From the NCBI GenBank assembly GCA_027858995.1, contig JAQIBP010000054.1, positions 44,018-108,017 of the forward strand: 64,000 nt of DNA, read 5' to 3'. Under the pieces are notes generated by a model, which saw only the letters and a program-made list of their open reading frames with translations, was not told where the DNA came from and ran no database searches. Source of the DNA: Deltaproteobacteria bacterium. GTDB lineage: Bacteria; Desulfobacterota; Desulfobacteria; Desulfobacterales; Desulfobacteraceae. Shown here piece after piece: positions 40,814 through 49,772 of this stretch (position 1 is its first letter; every line of letters starts with the position of its first letter). Made by a program: the position numbers and the translations under genes.

Positions 40814-41416
40814 ATGAAAACAGAAGAAGCAATTAATGCCCGAAGATCTGTCAAGCATTATGATCCTGCCCATCAGATGAACAATGATGAGATTAACAAA
40901 CTCCTGTCTTTAGCGATACTGTCTCCCACTGCCTTCAACATTCAAAACTGGCGTTTTGTTATTGTATCTGATCCAGAGTTAAGAAAACAAATCAGAAAAG
41001 TAGCCTGGGATCAATCACAAGTAACAGATACATCCTTGTTCATTGTGATATGTGCAGACTTGAAGTCATGGGAAAAGCCAGGCCGTTATTGGATTGATGC
41101 ACCCAAAGAAGTTCAGGACTTTATGATTCCTGCCATTGATGATTACTATCGCGGCAAAGAGCAGGTTCAAAGAGATGAGGCAATGAGATCCTGTGGTATT
41201 GCAGCTCAAACATTAATGCTGGCTGCAAAATCAATGGGATATGATTCATGTCCCATGGATGGTTTTGATTTTGGTAAAGTTGCAGAACTGATTAAACTTC
41301 CGGATGATCATGTCATTGCCATGTTTGTGGCAATTGGCAAAAAAATTAAAGAAACATGGCCCCGGCCCGGACAATTAACCCTGGATGAGGTTGTTATAAA
41401 AAATTCATTTGGATAA
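40814..41416 (+). CDS. Nitroreductase-family FMN protein
   Basis: 200 residues from ATG 40814 (AAGGA eight bases upstream). INARRSVKHYDP, SPTAFNIQNWRFVIV and the C-terminal LPDDHVIAMFVAIGKK are the FMN-binding and dimer contacts of the nitroreductase family. NAD(P)H-dependent reduction of nitro, quinone or flavin substrates; the physiological substrate is not evident. Located after the rubrerythrin, so possibly part of the same stress response. Confidence 0.85.
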   Translation: MKTEEAINARRSVKHYDPAHQMNNDEINKLLSLAILSPTAFNIQNWRFVIVSDPELRKQIRKVAWDQSQVTDTSLFIVICADLKSWEKPGRYWIDAPKEVQDFMIPAIDDYYRGKEQVQRDEAMRSCGIAAQTLMLAAKSMGYDSCPMDGFDFGKVAELIKLPDDHVIAMFVAIGKKIKETWPRPGQLTLDEVVIKNSFG

Positions 41417-41516
41417 AAAAATATCACCTCGGTATGGACAGGGATATGTTGGAAAGTCACCATATTTTATTATCATTACGCAATATATTTGGCCGATAAA
41501 CCATAAGGAGATACCT

Positions 41517-41785
41517 ATGATTCCAAAGATAGACTGGAAGACTTTTGCGAGGAAATGGATTCCCAAATTGACTCCTGCCGTCTTCTGATTGAAGATATCA
41601 GGATAACAAAAGGAAATCCCACAGAAGTAATTCTTAACACTACAAAAGATATCCATTCGGATATGATTGTTATGGGAAGTTACGGACACAATATACTGCA
41701 AGACGCCCTCACCGGCGGGACAGCCAGACGGGTAGTCAAAAAAAGCGAAACCCCTGTGTTTGTCGTCAGACTTCCAAAAAAATAA
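41517..41785 (+). pseudogene. Universal stress protein (UspA) with internal deletion
   Basis: An AAGGAG site is followed by ATG ATT CCA AAG ATA, the start expected of a UspA (MIPKI), but the frame changes at once and the start frame stops within 25 codons. In the other frame, from GAT 41519, a good UspA C-terminal half follows: DRLEDFCEEMDS, then GNPTEVILNTTKDIHSDMIVMG and GTARRVVKKSETPVFVV. The N-terminal half with most of the fold is missing, best explained by a deletion of roughly 70 codons that also shifted the frame. Confidence 0.75.
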
Positions 41786-42185
41786 TTATCATCATTGGGA
41801 TTGATAAGGTTGGTGCAGACAGCAGAAAAGGCATTGAAACTCTTTAAATTTTATTAAACAGACTTCCCCTGTAATAAGCCAGTTCCTGTGCCATTTGTAT
41901 ATATGGTTTCATTATGATCATCCTTTTTCCCAGGCTTCAACAAAACAGTGAGGACGAAATTGTTCTGATTTGAGAGACCAATTCGTTTGTCATGGTTTTT
42001 CTCCTTTATGCTTTACCCCTTTTTATAATATCAATATTCTAAATTCAATCTTTAAAATAGTTTGGTAAATTTAAGTTTGTCAAAAAAAAGTTAATGATTA
42101 TTCTATAAGTATATCCGATTTTGGATGAGAATATCAGCTTCGGAATATACTATAAATAAAAAACACATTGTTCCGGGAGGTTATC
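41786..42185. other. 400-bp region without a firm gene
   Basis: On the - strand an AAAGGAG-ATG at about 41992 starts a frame that stops after 18 codons; reading on past TGA gives 30 more codons, and a shifted frame reads EQFRPHCFVEAWEKG. This may be a remnant of a small gene. Otherwise AT-rich, with the promoter of the next genes at its right end. Confidence 0.4.
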
Positions 42186-42323
42186 ATGGAAAAAAAATCT
42201 GAAATAAAAGAGATGAACTGTTCAATTAAATGCAACCACAAATATTTTGAATGCATTGATAAAGGCGAACACGAATCGGTTTGTAATATGCAACGAGCCC
42301 AATGCAATTGTTCTTGTAAATAA
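42186..42323 (+). CDS. Cys-rich mini-protein, metallothionein-like
   Basis: 45 residues, seven cysteines: MNCSIKCNHKYFEC, then C33, and the end QCNCSCK. GGGAGG five bases before ATG is a near-perfect ribosome binding site, supporting it despite its size. Cys spacing (CxC-x-C at the end) suits soft-metal binding such as Cu(I), Zn or Cd. No family recognised. It precedes an Hsp20-like gene by 67 bp. Confidence 0.65.
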   Translation: MEKKSEIKEMNCSIKCNHKYFECIDKGEHESVCNMQRAQCNCSCK

Positions 42324-42390
42324 TAAACCTGTCGCATTGTCTTTGTCAAAATCAACAAACATAAAGATTGTTTTAAAGGAGATAAATATC

Positions 42391-42702
42391 ATGGAAAAAT
42401 CAAATCATAAAAAAAAAAGGTTAGCTGCTGAGCTCTGTTCCTGCGTTGATGACAAAAATTCCACACTACATCTTGAATTTACAATACCTGGAGTAAAAAA
42501 AGAAAATATTAATCTTAAACTGAATGATGACAGTTTCAGCCTGCGAGCTGAAAAGAGTGATGTTGAATATGTATCTACAGGTTCTTTTTGCTGCCCAGTA
42601 GAGATCAAAAGTAGTAAAGCCAATTATGAAAATGGACTTCTTCTTATTAATGTTCCTTTGAAGGATCCATGGAAAAACGCATACAATGTAAAAATTGATT
42701 AG
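42391..42702 (+). CDS. Hsp20/alpha-crystallin-like small heat shock protein
   Basis: 103 residues from ATG 42391 (AAAGGAG ten bases upstream). LHLEFTIPGVKKENINLKLND matches the alpha-crystallin beta-sandwich start, and ENGLLLINVPLKDP its conserved end. Slightly shorter than usual and with Cys residues at the start (CSCVDD) and middle (CCPVEIK), which is atypical for Hsp20. ATP-independent holdase role is likely. Confidence 0.75.
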   Translation: MEKSNHKKKRLAAELCSCVDDKNSTLHLEFTIPGVKKENINLKLNDDSFSLRAEKSDVEYVSTGSFCCPVEIKSSKANYENGLLLINVPLKDPWKNAYNVKID

Positions 42703-42709
42703 ATATGTA

Positions 42710-42726
42710 CACACTTAAAAAGTGTG
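42710..42726 (+). terminator. Small hairpin after Hsp20 gene
   Basis: CACACTT-AAA-AAGTGTG, starting seven bases after the stop codon. Confidence 0.45.
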
Positions 42727-42753
42727 ATTAAAATCAAACTTGTTGCAAATTAG

Positions 42754-42790
42754 AAAACAGGCCAAACTTTTAATGCTTTGGCCTGTTTTT
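42754..42790. terminator. Strong intrinsic terminator
   Basis: 13-bp perfect stem AAAACAGGCCAAA (42754-42766) / TTTGGCCTGTTTT (42777-42789), 10-nt loop, ending in a T-run. It closes the Hsp20 transcription unit. Confidence 0.85.
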
Positions 42791-42858
42791 GGATATTGAC
42801 TGTCCAGGTCATTGATATCTGAACGGGAATGTAACACTCTGTAACGGTTATTATGTAT

Positions 42859-42883
42859 AGAATATTTTTACATAAAATATTCT
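42859..42883. promoter_or_regulatory. Palindromic candidate operator upstream of mntP
   Basis: 10-bp perfect inverted repeat AGAATATTTT / AAAATATTCT with spacer TACAT, about 65 bp before the mntP ATG. A metal-responsive repressor (MntR/DtxR-like) site is possible but the sequence is not a known consensus. I see no yybP-ykoY riboswitch. Confidence 0.4.
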
Positions 42884-42946
42884 GAAGCATCATAAAAAAA
42901 TCTTTTATCCGTTGAAGTGCTTTAACAAAAAAATATATAATAAAAT

Positions 42947-43507
42947 ATGACAACATTTGAAATTATTATCATTGCCGTGGGGCTTGCCATGGATGCCTCA
43001 GCAGTCTCTCTTGCAGCTGCTGCTGCAGGATATGCCAAGGATGCCAGGGCAATGTTCCGATTATCTTTTCATTTCGGACTGTTTCAATTTTTAATGCCAG
43101 TACTGGGCTGGTTTCTGGGCATTGGTTTTGCTTCTCATTTTAAAACATTTGATCACTGGATTGCTTTTTTTCTTCTGGCATTTGTAGGTATAAGAATGAT
43201 TCGTGAAGGTATGGACAGATCCCCTGGAAAACAAAAAAATGATCCATCCCGGGGTATGACCATGGTAATGCTCAGTGTGGCCACAAGCATTGATGCCCTG
43301 GCCATAGGCTTAAGCCTTGCAATGCTGGAAGTAAATATCTGGTATCCAAGTATCATGATTGGTGTTATCACAACTTTCATGTCATTTTTGTCCATTAAGA
43401 TTGGAGCAAAGCTGGGAGCATTATTTGGTAAAAAGATGGAAATTTTGGGTGGAATTATTTTGATTTTTATCGGTACCAGGATTCTGTTTTTTCATCTGTT
43501 TCCGTAA
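42947..43507 (+). CDS. mntP: Manganese efflux pump MntP
   Basis: 186 residues, six membrane helices in two repeats. Each repeat has the acidic motif: GLAMDASAVSLA near residue 14 and SVATSIDALAIGLSLAM near 105. MntP exports Mn2+ across the inner membrane. No strong ribosome binding site ahead of ATG. Preceded by the palindrome at 42859. Convergent with a ZIP uptake transporter, which is a sensible pairing of metal export and import. Confidence 0.9.
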   Translation: MTTFEIIIIAVGLAMDASAVSLAAAAAGYAKDARAMFRLSFHFGLFQFLMPVLGWFLGIGFASHFKTFDHWIAFFLLAFVGIRMIREGMDRSPGKQKNDPSRGMTMVMLSVATSIDALAIGLSLAMLEVNIWYPSIMIGVITTFMSFLSIKIGAKLGALFGKKMEILGGIILIFIGTRILFFHLFP

Positions 43508-43519
43508 ATCAATCATCTA

Positions 43520-44335
43520 TTATCCCAAAGCTACATCAAGAATCATCATAACTGAAAAACCTATCATTGTTGCCATTGTTACAAGATCAATGTTTGCATA
43601 ATTTCTTTGAGATTCTGGAATCAGCTCCTCCACCACAACAAAAATCATGGCTCCTGCAGCAAAACAGAGGGCATAGGGGAGGATGTGCTGCATTTTCAGG
43701 ACAAACATTGCTCCGATCACTCCGGCAATGGGTTCAACCATGCCCGAAGCCTGTCCCATGAAAAAACTTTTCCCTTTGCTCATACCTTCTCTTCTCAATG
43801 GCATTGATACGGCAGTTCCTTCAGGAAAATTCTGGATCCCAATGCCTATTGCCAGAGCCATGGCCCCTCCAATTGTGGCAGAAGGAAGATTAGCTGCCAC
43901 AGCTCCAAAAGCGACACCCACAGCCAATCCTTCAGGTATATTGTGAAGAGTTATGGCAAGTACCAGAAGTGTACTTTTCTGCCATGAAGTTTTTATCCCC
44001 TCTTTTTTATCAATACTCAAACCTGGATGGAGATGAGGCAGGAATTTATCAGTCAGTCTCATGAAAACTCCACCACCCATAAATCCTATAACTGCGGTAA
44101 GCCAGGGAATCTGTCCCATCTGGTGTGCCATCTCTATGCCTGGTGCAAGAAGAGACCAGAAGCTTGCAGCAATCATTACACCAGCAGCAAAGCCAAGCAT
44201 TGAATCCATAACTTTATGGTTTACACCTTTTGTAAAAAAGACAAGTGCTGCCCCTGCCGCAGTTACGCCCCAGGTAAAGAGTGTGGCAATAAACGCCTGC
44301 ATCACAGGGTGAAATTGTTGTAAATAATCTATCAT
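43520..44335 (-). CDS. ZIP-family divalent metal transporter
   Basis: 271 residues from ATG 44335 (CGGAG upstream; the longer frame begins with TTG). Eight membrane helices expected; the two metal-site motifs are HNIPEGLAVGVAFGA and QNFPEGTAVSMPL. A ZupT/GufA-like importer of Zn2+, Mn2+ or Fe2+. It sits between mntP and lon. Confidence 0.88.
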   Translation of the reverse strand: MIDYLQQFHPVMQAFIATLFTWGVTAAGAALVFFTKGVNHKVMDSMLGFAAGVMIAASFWSLLAPGIEMAHQMGQIPWLTAVIGFMGGGVFMRLTDKFLPHLHPGLSIDKKEGIKTSWQKSTLLVLAITLHNIPEGLAVGVAFGAVAANLPSATIGGAMALAIGIGIQNFPEGTAVSMPLRREGMSKGKSFFMGQASGMVEPIAGVIGAMFVLKMQHILPYALCFAAGAMIFVVVEELIPESQRNYANIDLVTMATMIGFSVMMILDVALG

Positions 44336-44386
44336 TGCTGTAGTCTCCGCAAATTTATCCAATTACAGCGTTGGGAAGAAATCCTC

Positions 44387-46783
44387 TCAATCGTTAAATA
44401 CGATTTTAAACACATCTTTATATTTTTTAACAAAATGAAATGTGATGCCTTCTCGAATGTGCTCTGGCAGTTTTTTAAAATCAGGAATACACCCGTCGGG
44501 TAAAATAATCTCTTTAATACCTGATCGCCTGGCTGCAATAATTTTTTCTTTAATCCCACCAACAGGAAGAACTTTACCCGTCAAAGTGATTTCTCCTGTC
44601 ATGGCAAGGGCACGGTTAATTGTCTTTGCCCTGCCAAGTGAAACAAGAGCTGTAACAATAGTGATCCCTGCACTTGGACCATCCTTTGGGGTTGCTCCTT
44701 CAGGTACATGGATATGGATGAATGCATTATCAAAATATTTTTTATCAATTTTAAAGGATGCAAGATTTGACCTTACATGGCTGTAAGCTATTGATGCGGA
44801 CTCCTGCATCACTTCTCCAAGCTTTCCTGTAAGTTTAAATCCTGAATTTTTCCCATGAACCTTTATTGCCTCAATGGGCAGTGTTACCCCGCCAAGCTGG
44901 GTCCAGGCAAGGCCGGTTACAACCCCAACACCTGACATCTGCTCCTCTTTTTTAAAGATTGGCGGCCCAAGAAGCTCTTCCAGAGATTTCATATTGATAT
45001 GAATCTTCTTATTCTTCTCTTTTAATATGGTCACAATACTTTTTCTGATAATTTTATTTAAAAGCTTTTCAATGGTTCTGACCCCGGCTTCCCTGGCAAA
45101 ACCCTCAATAAGAAGGCGGATGGTAGGATCTGTGATGGTGATGACTTTGGATGTCAGCCTGTTTCTTTTTAAAAGTTTTGGCCAGAGATGCTTTCTTGCA
45201 ATCTGAATTTTTTCCCGGGTAATATAGCCCGAGAGATTAATCCTATCCATCCTGTCCAGCAGCGGTCTTGGAATAGTGTCAAGCTGGTTGGCTGTACAGA
45301 TAAACAAAACCTTTGACAAATCAATGCGAAGATCCATGTAATGATCGAGAAATTCAAAATTCTGTTCAGGGTCAAGCACTTCAAGCAAGGCAGATGCAGG
45401 GTCACCCTGGTAAGATGATCCGATTTTATCCACCTCATCCAGCATGATAACAGGATTTGCCACCTTAGAATCTTTCAAGGCCTGGACCATTTTGCCGGGC
45501 AATGCTCCCACATAGGTTCTTCTATGCCCCTTTATCTCTGCCTCATCCCTCATCCCACCAAGACTGAACCTGAAAAATTTTCTTCCAAGAGCCTCTGCTA
45601 TTGATTTTCCAATGGAAGTTTTACCCACACCAGGAGGGCCGACAAACAATATAATGGAGCCGGCAATATCTTTTTTATAAATTCCTGCTGCAAAAAATTC
45701 AATTATCCTCTCTTTTACATCGGTGAGTCCTGCATGATCCCGGTCAAGAATTTTCTCAGCCCTTTTAATATCAACATTATCCTTAGAATAGACTCCCCAG
45801 GGAAAGGATGCTACCCAATCGATGTAGTTGCGGGTTACCCCGTATTCTGAAGATCCTGTCTCAAGCACAGATAGTTTTTCAATCTCTTCTTCAAATCTTT
45901 CAACCACATGTTCAGGTGGAGTAAGTTTTGCAAATTTCTCTTTAAACTTATCCACATCTGACGTTTTATCATCTTTTTTCAATCCAAGCTCTTGTTGAAT
46001 TGCTTTAAGCTGCTCTTTTAAAAAAAATTTACGCTTGTTCTCATCCATCTGGACATTAAGTTTTTTTTGTATTTTGTTTTGAATCTTTGTGATTTCTATC
46101 TCTTTTTGCAGCAGTGTCATAACTTTTTTCATCCGCTCCATGACAGAGGTGAGTTCTAAAACTTCCTGTAAATCATCACCGGAAGCCGTTGTAATACCTG
46201 CTGCAAAATCAGTCAGGGGCGATGGTTGATCCGGGCTGAACATCCCGAGGTACTGCTTTAAGGCTTCAGAGTATAATGGATTTAGTGAGAGCAGCTGCTT
46301 GATGGAATTAATAATTGCAATGGCATAGGCTTTAATCTCATCTTCATTTTCTTTAATTTTTTCAAAATACTCCACCTGCACTACAAAAGGTGGTTTGTCT
46401 GAAAGAAATTTTTTGATTTTAAATCTTTCAAGCCCCTGGGCAATAAACTGGATATTTTCCTGAACATCCACGATATTCATCATTCTGACAATGCAACCCA
46501 CCTTGGGAAAATCTTTTTTGTACACATGTTTACCTTTGACTTCCTTTAGATATGAAAGACCTAAAAGATTATGAGAATCTTTGGATGCCTTCCTCAGAGT
46601 CTCTTCCCATCTTTTTTTATTTATCACAAGGGGCTGAACCTGTGCAGGCATATGGGGACGGCCTGTGATGGGAAGAAGATATAAAATATCGGGTTTTACG
46701 TTTTGTGGAACCAGTTGACCGCCTTTTTTTTCACTATCGTCTTCAACTATTTCCGCCATAATGGGTTTGCTGTCATCAGTCAT
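44387..46783 (-). CDS. lon: ATP-dependent protease La
   Basis: 798 residues, normal length. N-terminal substrate domain, coiled coil (IQNKIQKKLNVQMDENKRKF), AAA+ with Walker A FVGPPGVGKTSIGKS and Walker B VIMLDEVDKIG, and the protease domain with catalytic Ser in KDGPSAGITI and Lys in GGIKEKIIAARRSGI. It degrades misfolded and regulatory proteins. AAAGGTGG ribosome binding site. The genes to its left, after a 51-bp gap, read the same way. Confidence 0.97.
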   Translation of the reverse strand: MTDDSKPIMAEIVEDDSEKKGGQLVPQNVKPDILYLLPITGRPHMPAQVQPLVINKKRWEETLRKASKDSHNLLGLSYLKEVKGKHVYKKDFPKVGCIVRMMNIVDVQENIQFIAQGLERFKIKKFLSDKPPFVVQVEYFEKIKENEDEIKAYAIAIINSIKQLLSLNPLYSEALKQYLGMFSPDQPSPLTDFAAGITTASGDDLQEVLELTSVMERMKKVMTLLQKEIEITKIQNKIQKKLNVQMDENKRKFFLKEQLKAIQQELGLKKDDKTSDVDKFKEKFAKLTPPEHVVERFEEEIEKLSVLETGSSEYGVTRNYIDWVASFPWGVYSKDNVDIKRAEKILDRDHAGLTDVKERIIEFFAAGIYKKDIAGSIILFVGPPGVGKTSIGKSIAEALGRKFFRFSLGGMRDEAEIKGHRRTYVGALPGKMVQALKDSKVANPVIMLDEVDKIGSSYQGDPASALLEVLDPEQNFEFLDHYMDLRIDLSKVLFICTANQLDTIPRPLLDRMDRINLSGYITREKIQIARKHLWPKLLKRNRLTSKVITITDPTIRLLIEGFAREAGVRTIEKLLNKIIRKSIVTILKEKNKKIHINMKSLEELLGPPIFKKEEQMSGVGVVTGLAWTQLGGVTLPIEAIKVHGKNSGFKLTGKLGEVMQESASIAYSHVRSNLASFKIDKKYFDNAFIHIHVPEGATPKDGPSAGITIVTALVSLGRAKTINRALAMTGEITLTGKVLPVGGIKEKIIAARRSGIKEIILPDGCIPDFKKLPEHIREGITFHFVKKYKDVFKIVFND

Positions 46784-46901
46784 AAAACCACCTTTAAGAA
46801 AAATATGTTATTGTAATGGTACTATACTTGTTTTATCATCTGTGTTCAATTCTGATATCACTATTTACCTAAGATTTCAAACCTTCTGAGTTTTTGCAGC
46901 A

Positions 46902-47732
46902 TTATAGTATATCCTTTAAAATTTCATACCTGTCAAATGGAGGCATGATGCAGGCACCTGAGAACATGGTTTTTGCCAGATCTAGCATCTCTTTTGCCTG
47001 GGATACTCCATAATTTACCGGGTTTTTACTCTTCTTCATCTGCTGCTGCAGGAATTTTGGCACAGCAATACCATCCACTTTATCATGCAAAAATTTTGCA
47101 TGTTTATAAGACAATAGCGGAAGAATACCCATAATTACAGGAATGTTCAGGTGTCTAATCCCACTGAAAATTGCTTTTGCTGTATCTTCGTCATAGACTG
47201 GCTGGGTAACAACAAACTGGCACCCTGCGGCAACTTTTTGTTCAAGGCGTTTTATTTCATGGTCAAGTCCGTTAACTTCAGGTCTGAAATCAAGCACTGC
47301 ACCTGTATAAAGATCGGAATTTTTAATCAGGGTGATTAACTCAAACACATTTAGATCTCCAACAAATTCTGTGGGATTATCTGCCCCTGATGCGGAAGGA
47401 TCGCCGGTTACCGCAATAACAGTATCAATTCCCATGGCCTTTGCGCCCCAAAGCTCGCTTTGCAGTCCCAGCCGATTGTGGTCACGTATTGTGCAATGCA
47501 GAATGGCTGGTTTTCCAGTTACCTTCTGTATAAGATGGGAAAACACCATTGCAGACATCTTTGGTTTTGCTACAGGATTTGATGCAACACTGAAACCTTT
47601 AAAGGAGAGGCCTGCAAGGTTAGATAATTTTTCAAGGACATTGTCGCCACTGTTACCTTGCGGAGGCACTACTTCAATGGTTACGATAAATTCGTTTTTA
47701 TTTGAAAACAGATATGCCTGTTCTTTATCCAT
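46902..47732 (-). CDS. metF: Methylenetetrahydrofolate reductase
   Basis: 276 residues. FIVTIEVVPPQGNSG, DTVIAVTGDPSASG, GCQFVVTQPVYDEDTAKAIF and IPVIMGILPLLS are MetF-type TIM-barrel/FAD motifs. It reduces methylene-tetrahydrofolate to methyl-tetrahydrofolate, needed for methionine and, in complete oxidisers, in the reverse Wood-Ljungdahl pathway. Single-domain length without any fused zinc subunit. AAGGAGGG ribosome binding site. Confidence 0.9.
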   Translation of the reverse strand: MDKEQAYLFSNKNEFIVTIEVVPPQGNSGDNVLEKLSNLAGLSFKGFSVASNPVAKPKMSAMVFSHLIQKVTGKPAILHCTIRDHNRLGLQSELWGAKAMGIDTVIAVTGDPSASGADNPTEFVGDLNVFELITLIKNSDLYTGAVLDFRPEVNGLDHEIKRLEQKVAAGCQFVVTQPVYDEDTAKAIFSGIRHLNIPVIMGILPLLSYKHAKFLHDKVDGIAVPKFLQQQMKKSKNPVNYGVSQAKEMLDLAKTMFSGACIMPPFDRYEILKDIL

Positions 47733-47860
47733 ATCACTGCCCTCCTTATCATTGATCTATACTTTTGTTTTATCTGCTTTAATCTTAATACCTCTCTTAA
47801 GTTTTAATATCTTTGATTGCATATTTGGTGCCAGACAAAACAAATATTTTCAGCAGCAAA

Positions 47861-49639
47861 TCATAGAGGCATGGTCTTATCCTTGAGCCATAGCGCTGCA
47901 TTCTGTTTCAGAAGAGGGGATAGCTTTTCATATACTTCTGCATGGTAAGCATTGATCCACTCTATCTCTTTTTGAGACAATATAGTCTCATCAATGAGAT
48001 TTTTTTCAAAATGGCAATATGTCATGTTTCTGAATTTCATGAATGAACCAAAATCATTTTCAAAGGCCTGTTCCACAAGAATCATGTTTTCCAGCCTTAT
48101 GCCGTACTCACCTTCTCTGTAGACACCTGGTTCATTGGTCAGCACCATGCCCTGTTCAAGTTTAACATCAACAGGATGGGGACTTATTTTTGCAGGGCCT
48201 TCATGGACACATAAAAAGAAACCAACCCCGTGACCTGTACCATGGCCAAAATCCATTCCCATATTCCACAAATACTGCCTTGAAAGTGTATCAATTTGAT
48301 AACCTCTCGTACCTTTGGGAAACAGAGTTGCTGCAACAGCAATATGACCCTTTAATACCAGGGTATAATCTCTGATCTGCTGTTTTGTCGGTTTGCCCCT
48401 GCAGATGGTTCTGGTAATATCTGTTGTACCGGTAAGGTAATTACCGCCGGAATCTGTTAAAAACATGCCCCTGCCACCTATGGCAACATCAGTTTCGCTG
48501 TTAGCACAATAGTGACACATGGCTGAGTGATCCCCAAAGGCCATGATGGGATCAAAACTGTTATCAATAAACAGATCCTGCTCTCTGCGAAATTCATAAA
48601 GCTTATCTGCAACAAGCATTTCAGTTAAATGCTTATTTTCATCCTGGTTCTCAAGCCAGAACAGAAAATTTGTTACAGCTGCGCCGTCTTTTATGGCTGT
48701 CTGTTTTAAATGAGCTGTTTCAATATTATTTTTTATGGCTTTAAGCGCAATAGCAGGATTTGCTTTCTCAATGATTTTACATTTTTTGTTTATGGAGCGA
48801 TAAAGTCTGTAGTTAATATTTTCAGGATCAACAAGTATTGTTTCTCTGTTTTGAATTTGAGATAAAGCATTAGATATATCTTCATATTCAAGAATCTCTA
48901 TACCATCGTGTTTTAACTCTTTTGCAAGTTCACTGTCTATTTTTCCCGAATTTAGAAACAGAGTCGCTGTTTTGGGAGAAATCAAAACAAAAGCAATATT
49001 AACAGGATTTGTATGGATGTCTTCTCCACGCAGATTCAATGTCCATGCGATATCATCAAGTGTAGCCATTAAATGAATGGATGCACCGGCATCATCCATA
49101 CGATCCAGGACCTGTTCAAGTTTTTCAACCCTGCTTTTGCCTGCATATTTTTTAGAAAAAGAGAAGGCTTTTGACACTGGTATTGAGGGACGATCTTTCC
49201 AGATGTGTTTTATAAAATCAATATTGGTATTTAATAAAATTCCTCTCTCCTTAAACATGATTTTATATTTTTTCACCTTTACCATGCTGAACAGATTCCC
49301 ATCAATACCAATGGTATCTCCTGGTTTTAATGCATCAGCAAGATATTTTTCAAAGTCCGGAACATCTGGTTCCCCCATTTTGTATAATTCAAATATAGAT
49401 CCTTTTATCTGTTCTGCAGCCTGTATGTAATATCGAAAATCCGTCCATAAAATTGCATGTTCAAATGTAATAACAGCTGTTCCTGCAGATCCAAAAAACC
49501 CTGTAAGCCACTGCCTTGCCTGCCAGTGTTCAGCTATATATTCACTTTGATGGGGATCGCTGCTTGGAATAATAACAGCAGTAATATTGTTGTCTTGCAT
49601 CAATTGTCTGATATGAGTAATTTTTTCATCTGTATGCAT
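47861..49639 (-). CDS. Three-domain aminopeptidase P (Xaa-Pro aminopeptidase)
   Basis: 592 residues, the long form with two creatinase-like N-terminal domains and a C-terminal extension (cytosolic X-prolyl aminopeptidase type). Dinuclear metal ligands: the two Asp in FLTDSGGNYLTGTTDITRT, His in GHGTGHGVGFFL, and Glu in TNEPGVY and IRLENM. It removes N-terminal residues preceding proline. Divergent from the PatB-like gene. Confidence 0.93.
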   Translation of the reverse strand: MHTDEKITHIRQLMQDNNITAVIIPSSDPHQSEYIAEHWQARQWLTGFFGSAGTAVITFEHAILWTDFRYYIQAAEQIKGSIFELYKMGEPDVPDFEKYLADALKPGDTIGIDGNLFSMVKVKKYKIMFKERGILLNTNIDFIKHIWKDRPSIPVSKAFSFSKKYAGKSRVEKLEQVLDRMDDAGASIHLMATLDDIAWTLNLRGEDIHTNPVNIAFVLISPKTATLFLNSGKIDSELAKELKHDGIEILEYEDISNALSQIQNRETILVDPENINYRLYRSINKKCKIIEKANPAIALKAIKNNIETAHLKQTAIKDGAAVTNFLFWLENQDENKHLTEMLVADKLYEFRREQDLFIDNSFDPIMAFGDHSAMCHYCANSETDVAIGGRGMFLTDSGGNYLTGTTDITRTICRGKPTKQQIRDYTLVLKGHIAVAATLFPKGTRGYQIDTLSRQYLWNMGMDFGHGTGHGVGFFLCVHEGPAKISPHPVDVKLEQGMVLTNEPGVYREGEYGIRLENMILVEQAFENDFGSFMKFRNMTYCHFEKNLIDETILSQKEIEWINAYHAEVYEKLSPLLKQNAALWLKDKTMPL

Positions 49640-49772
49640 GATTCATCCTGCCCACTATTTGTTAAAAAGTATTTTTAATATTTATCACAATTTTTTTTTA
49701 TAAAACATATCTTTTATTTTTATATTTTCATGTTAGAATAACCATTTTTAATAATAAGCAATTTAATGGAGT

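Noticed and set aside
41860-41995. Short - strand frame with AAAGGAG start and TGA at codon 19 as another selenoprotein
   Set aside because: No protein family is recognisable on either side of the TGA and no hairpin follows it; more likely debris.
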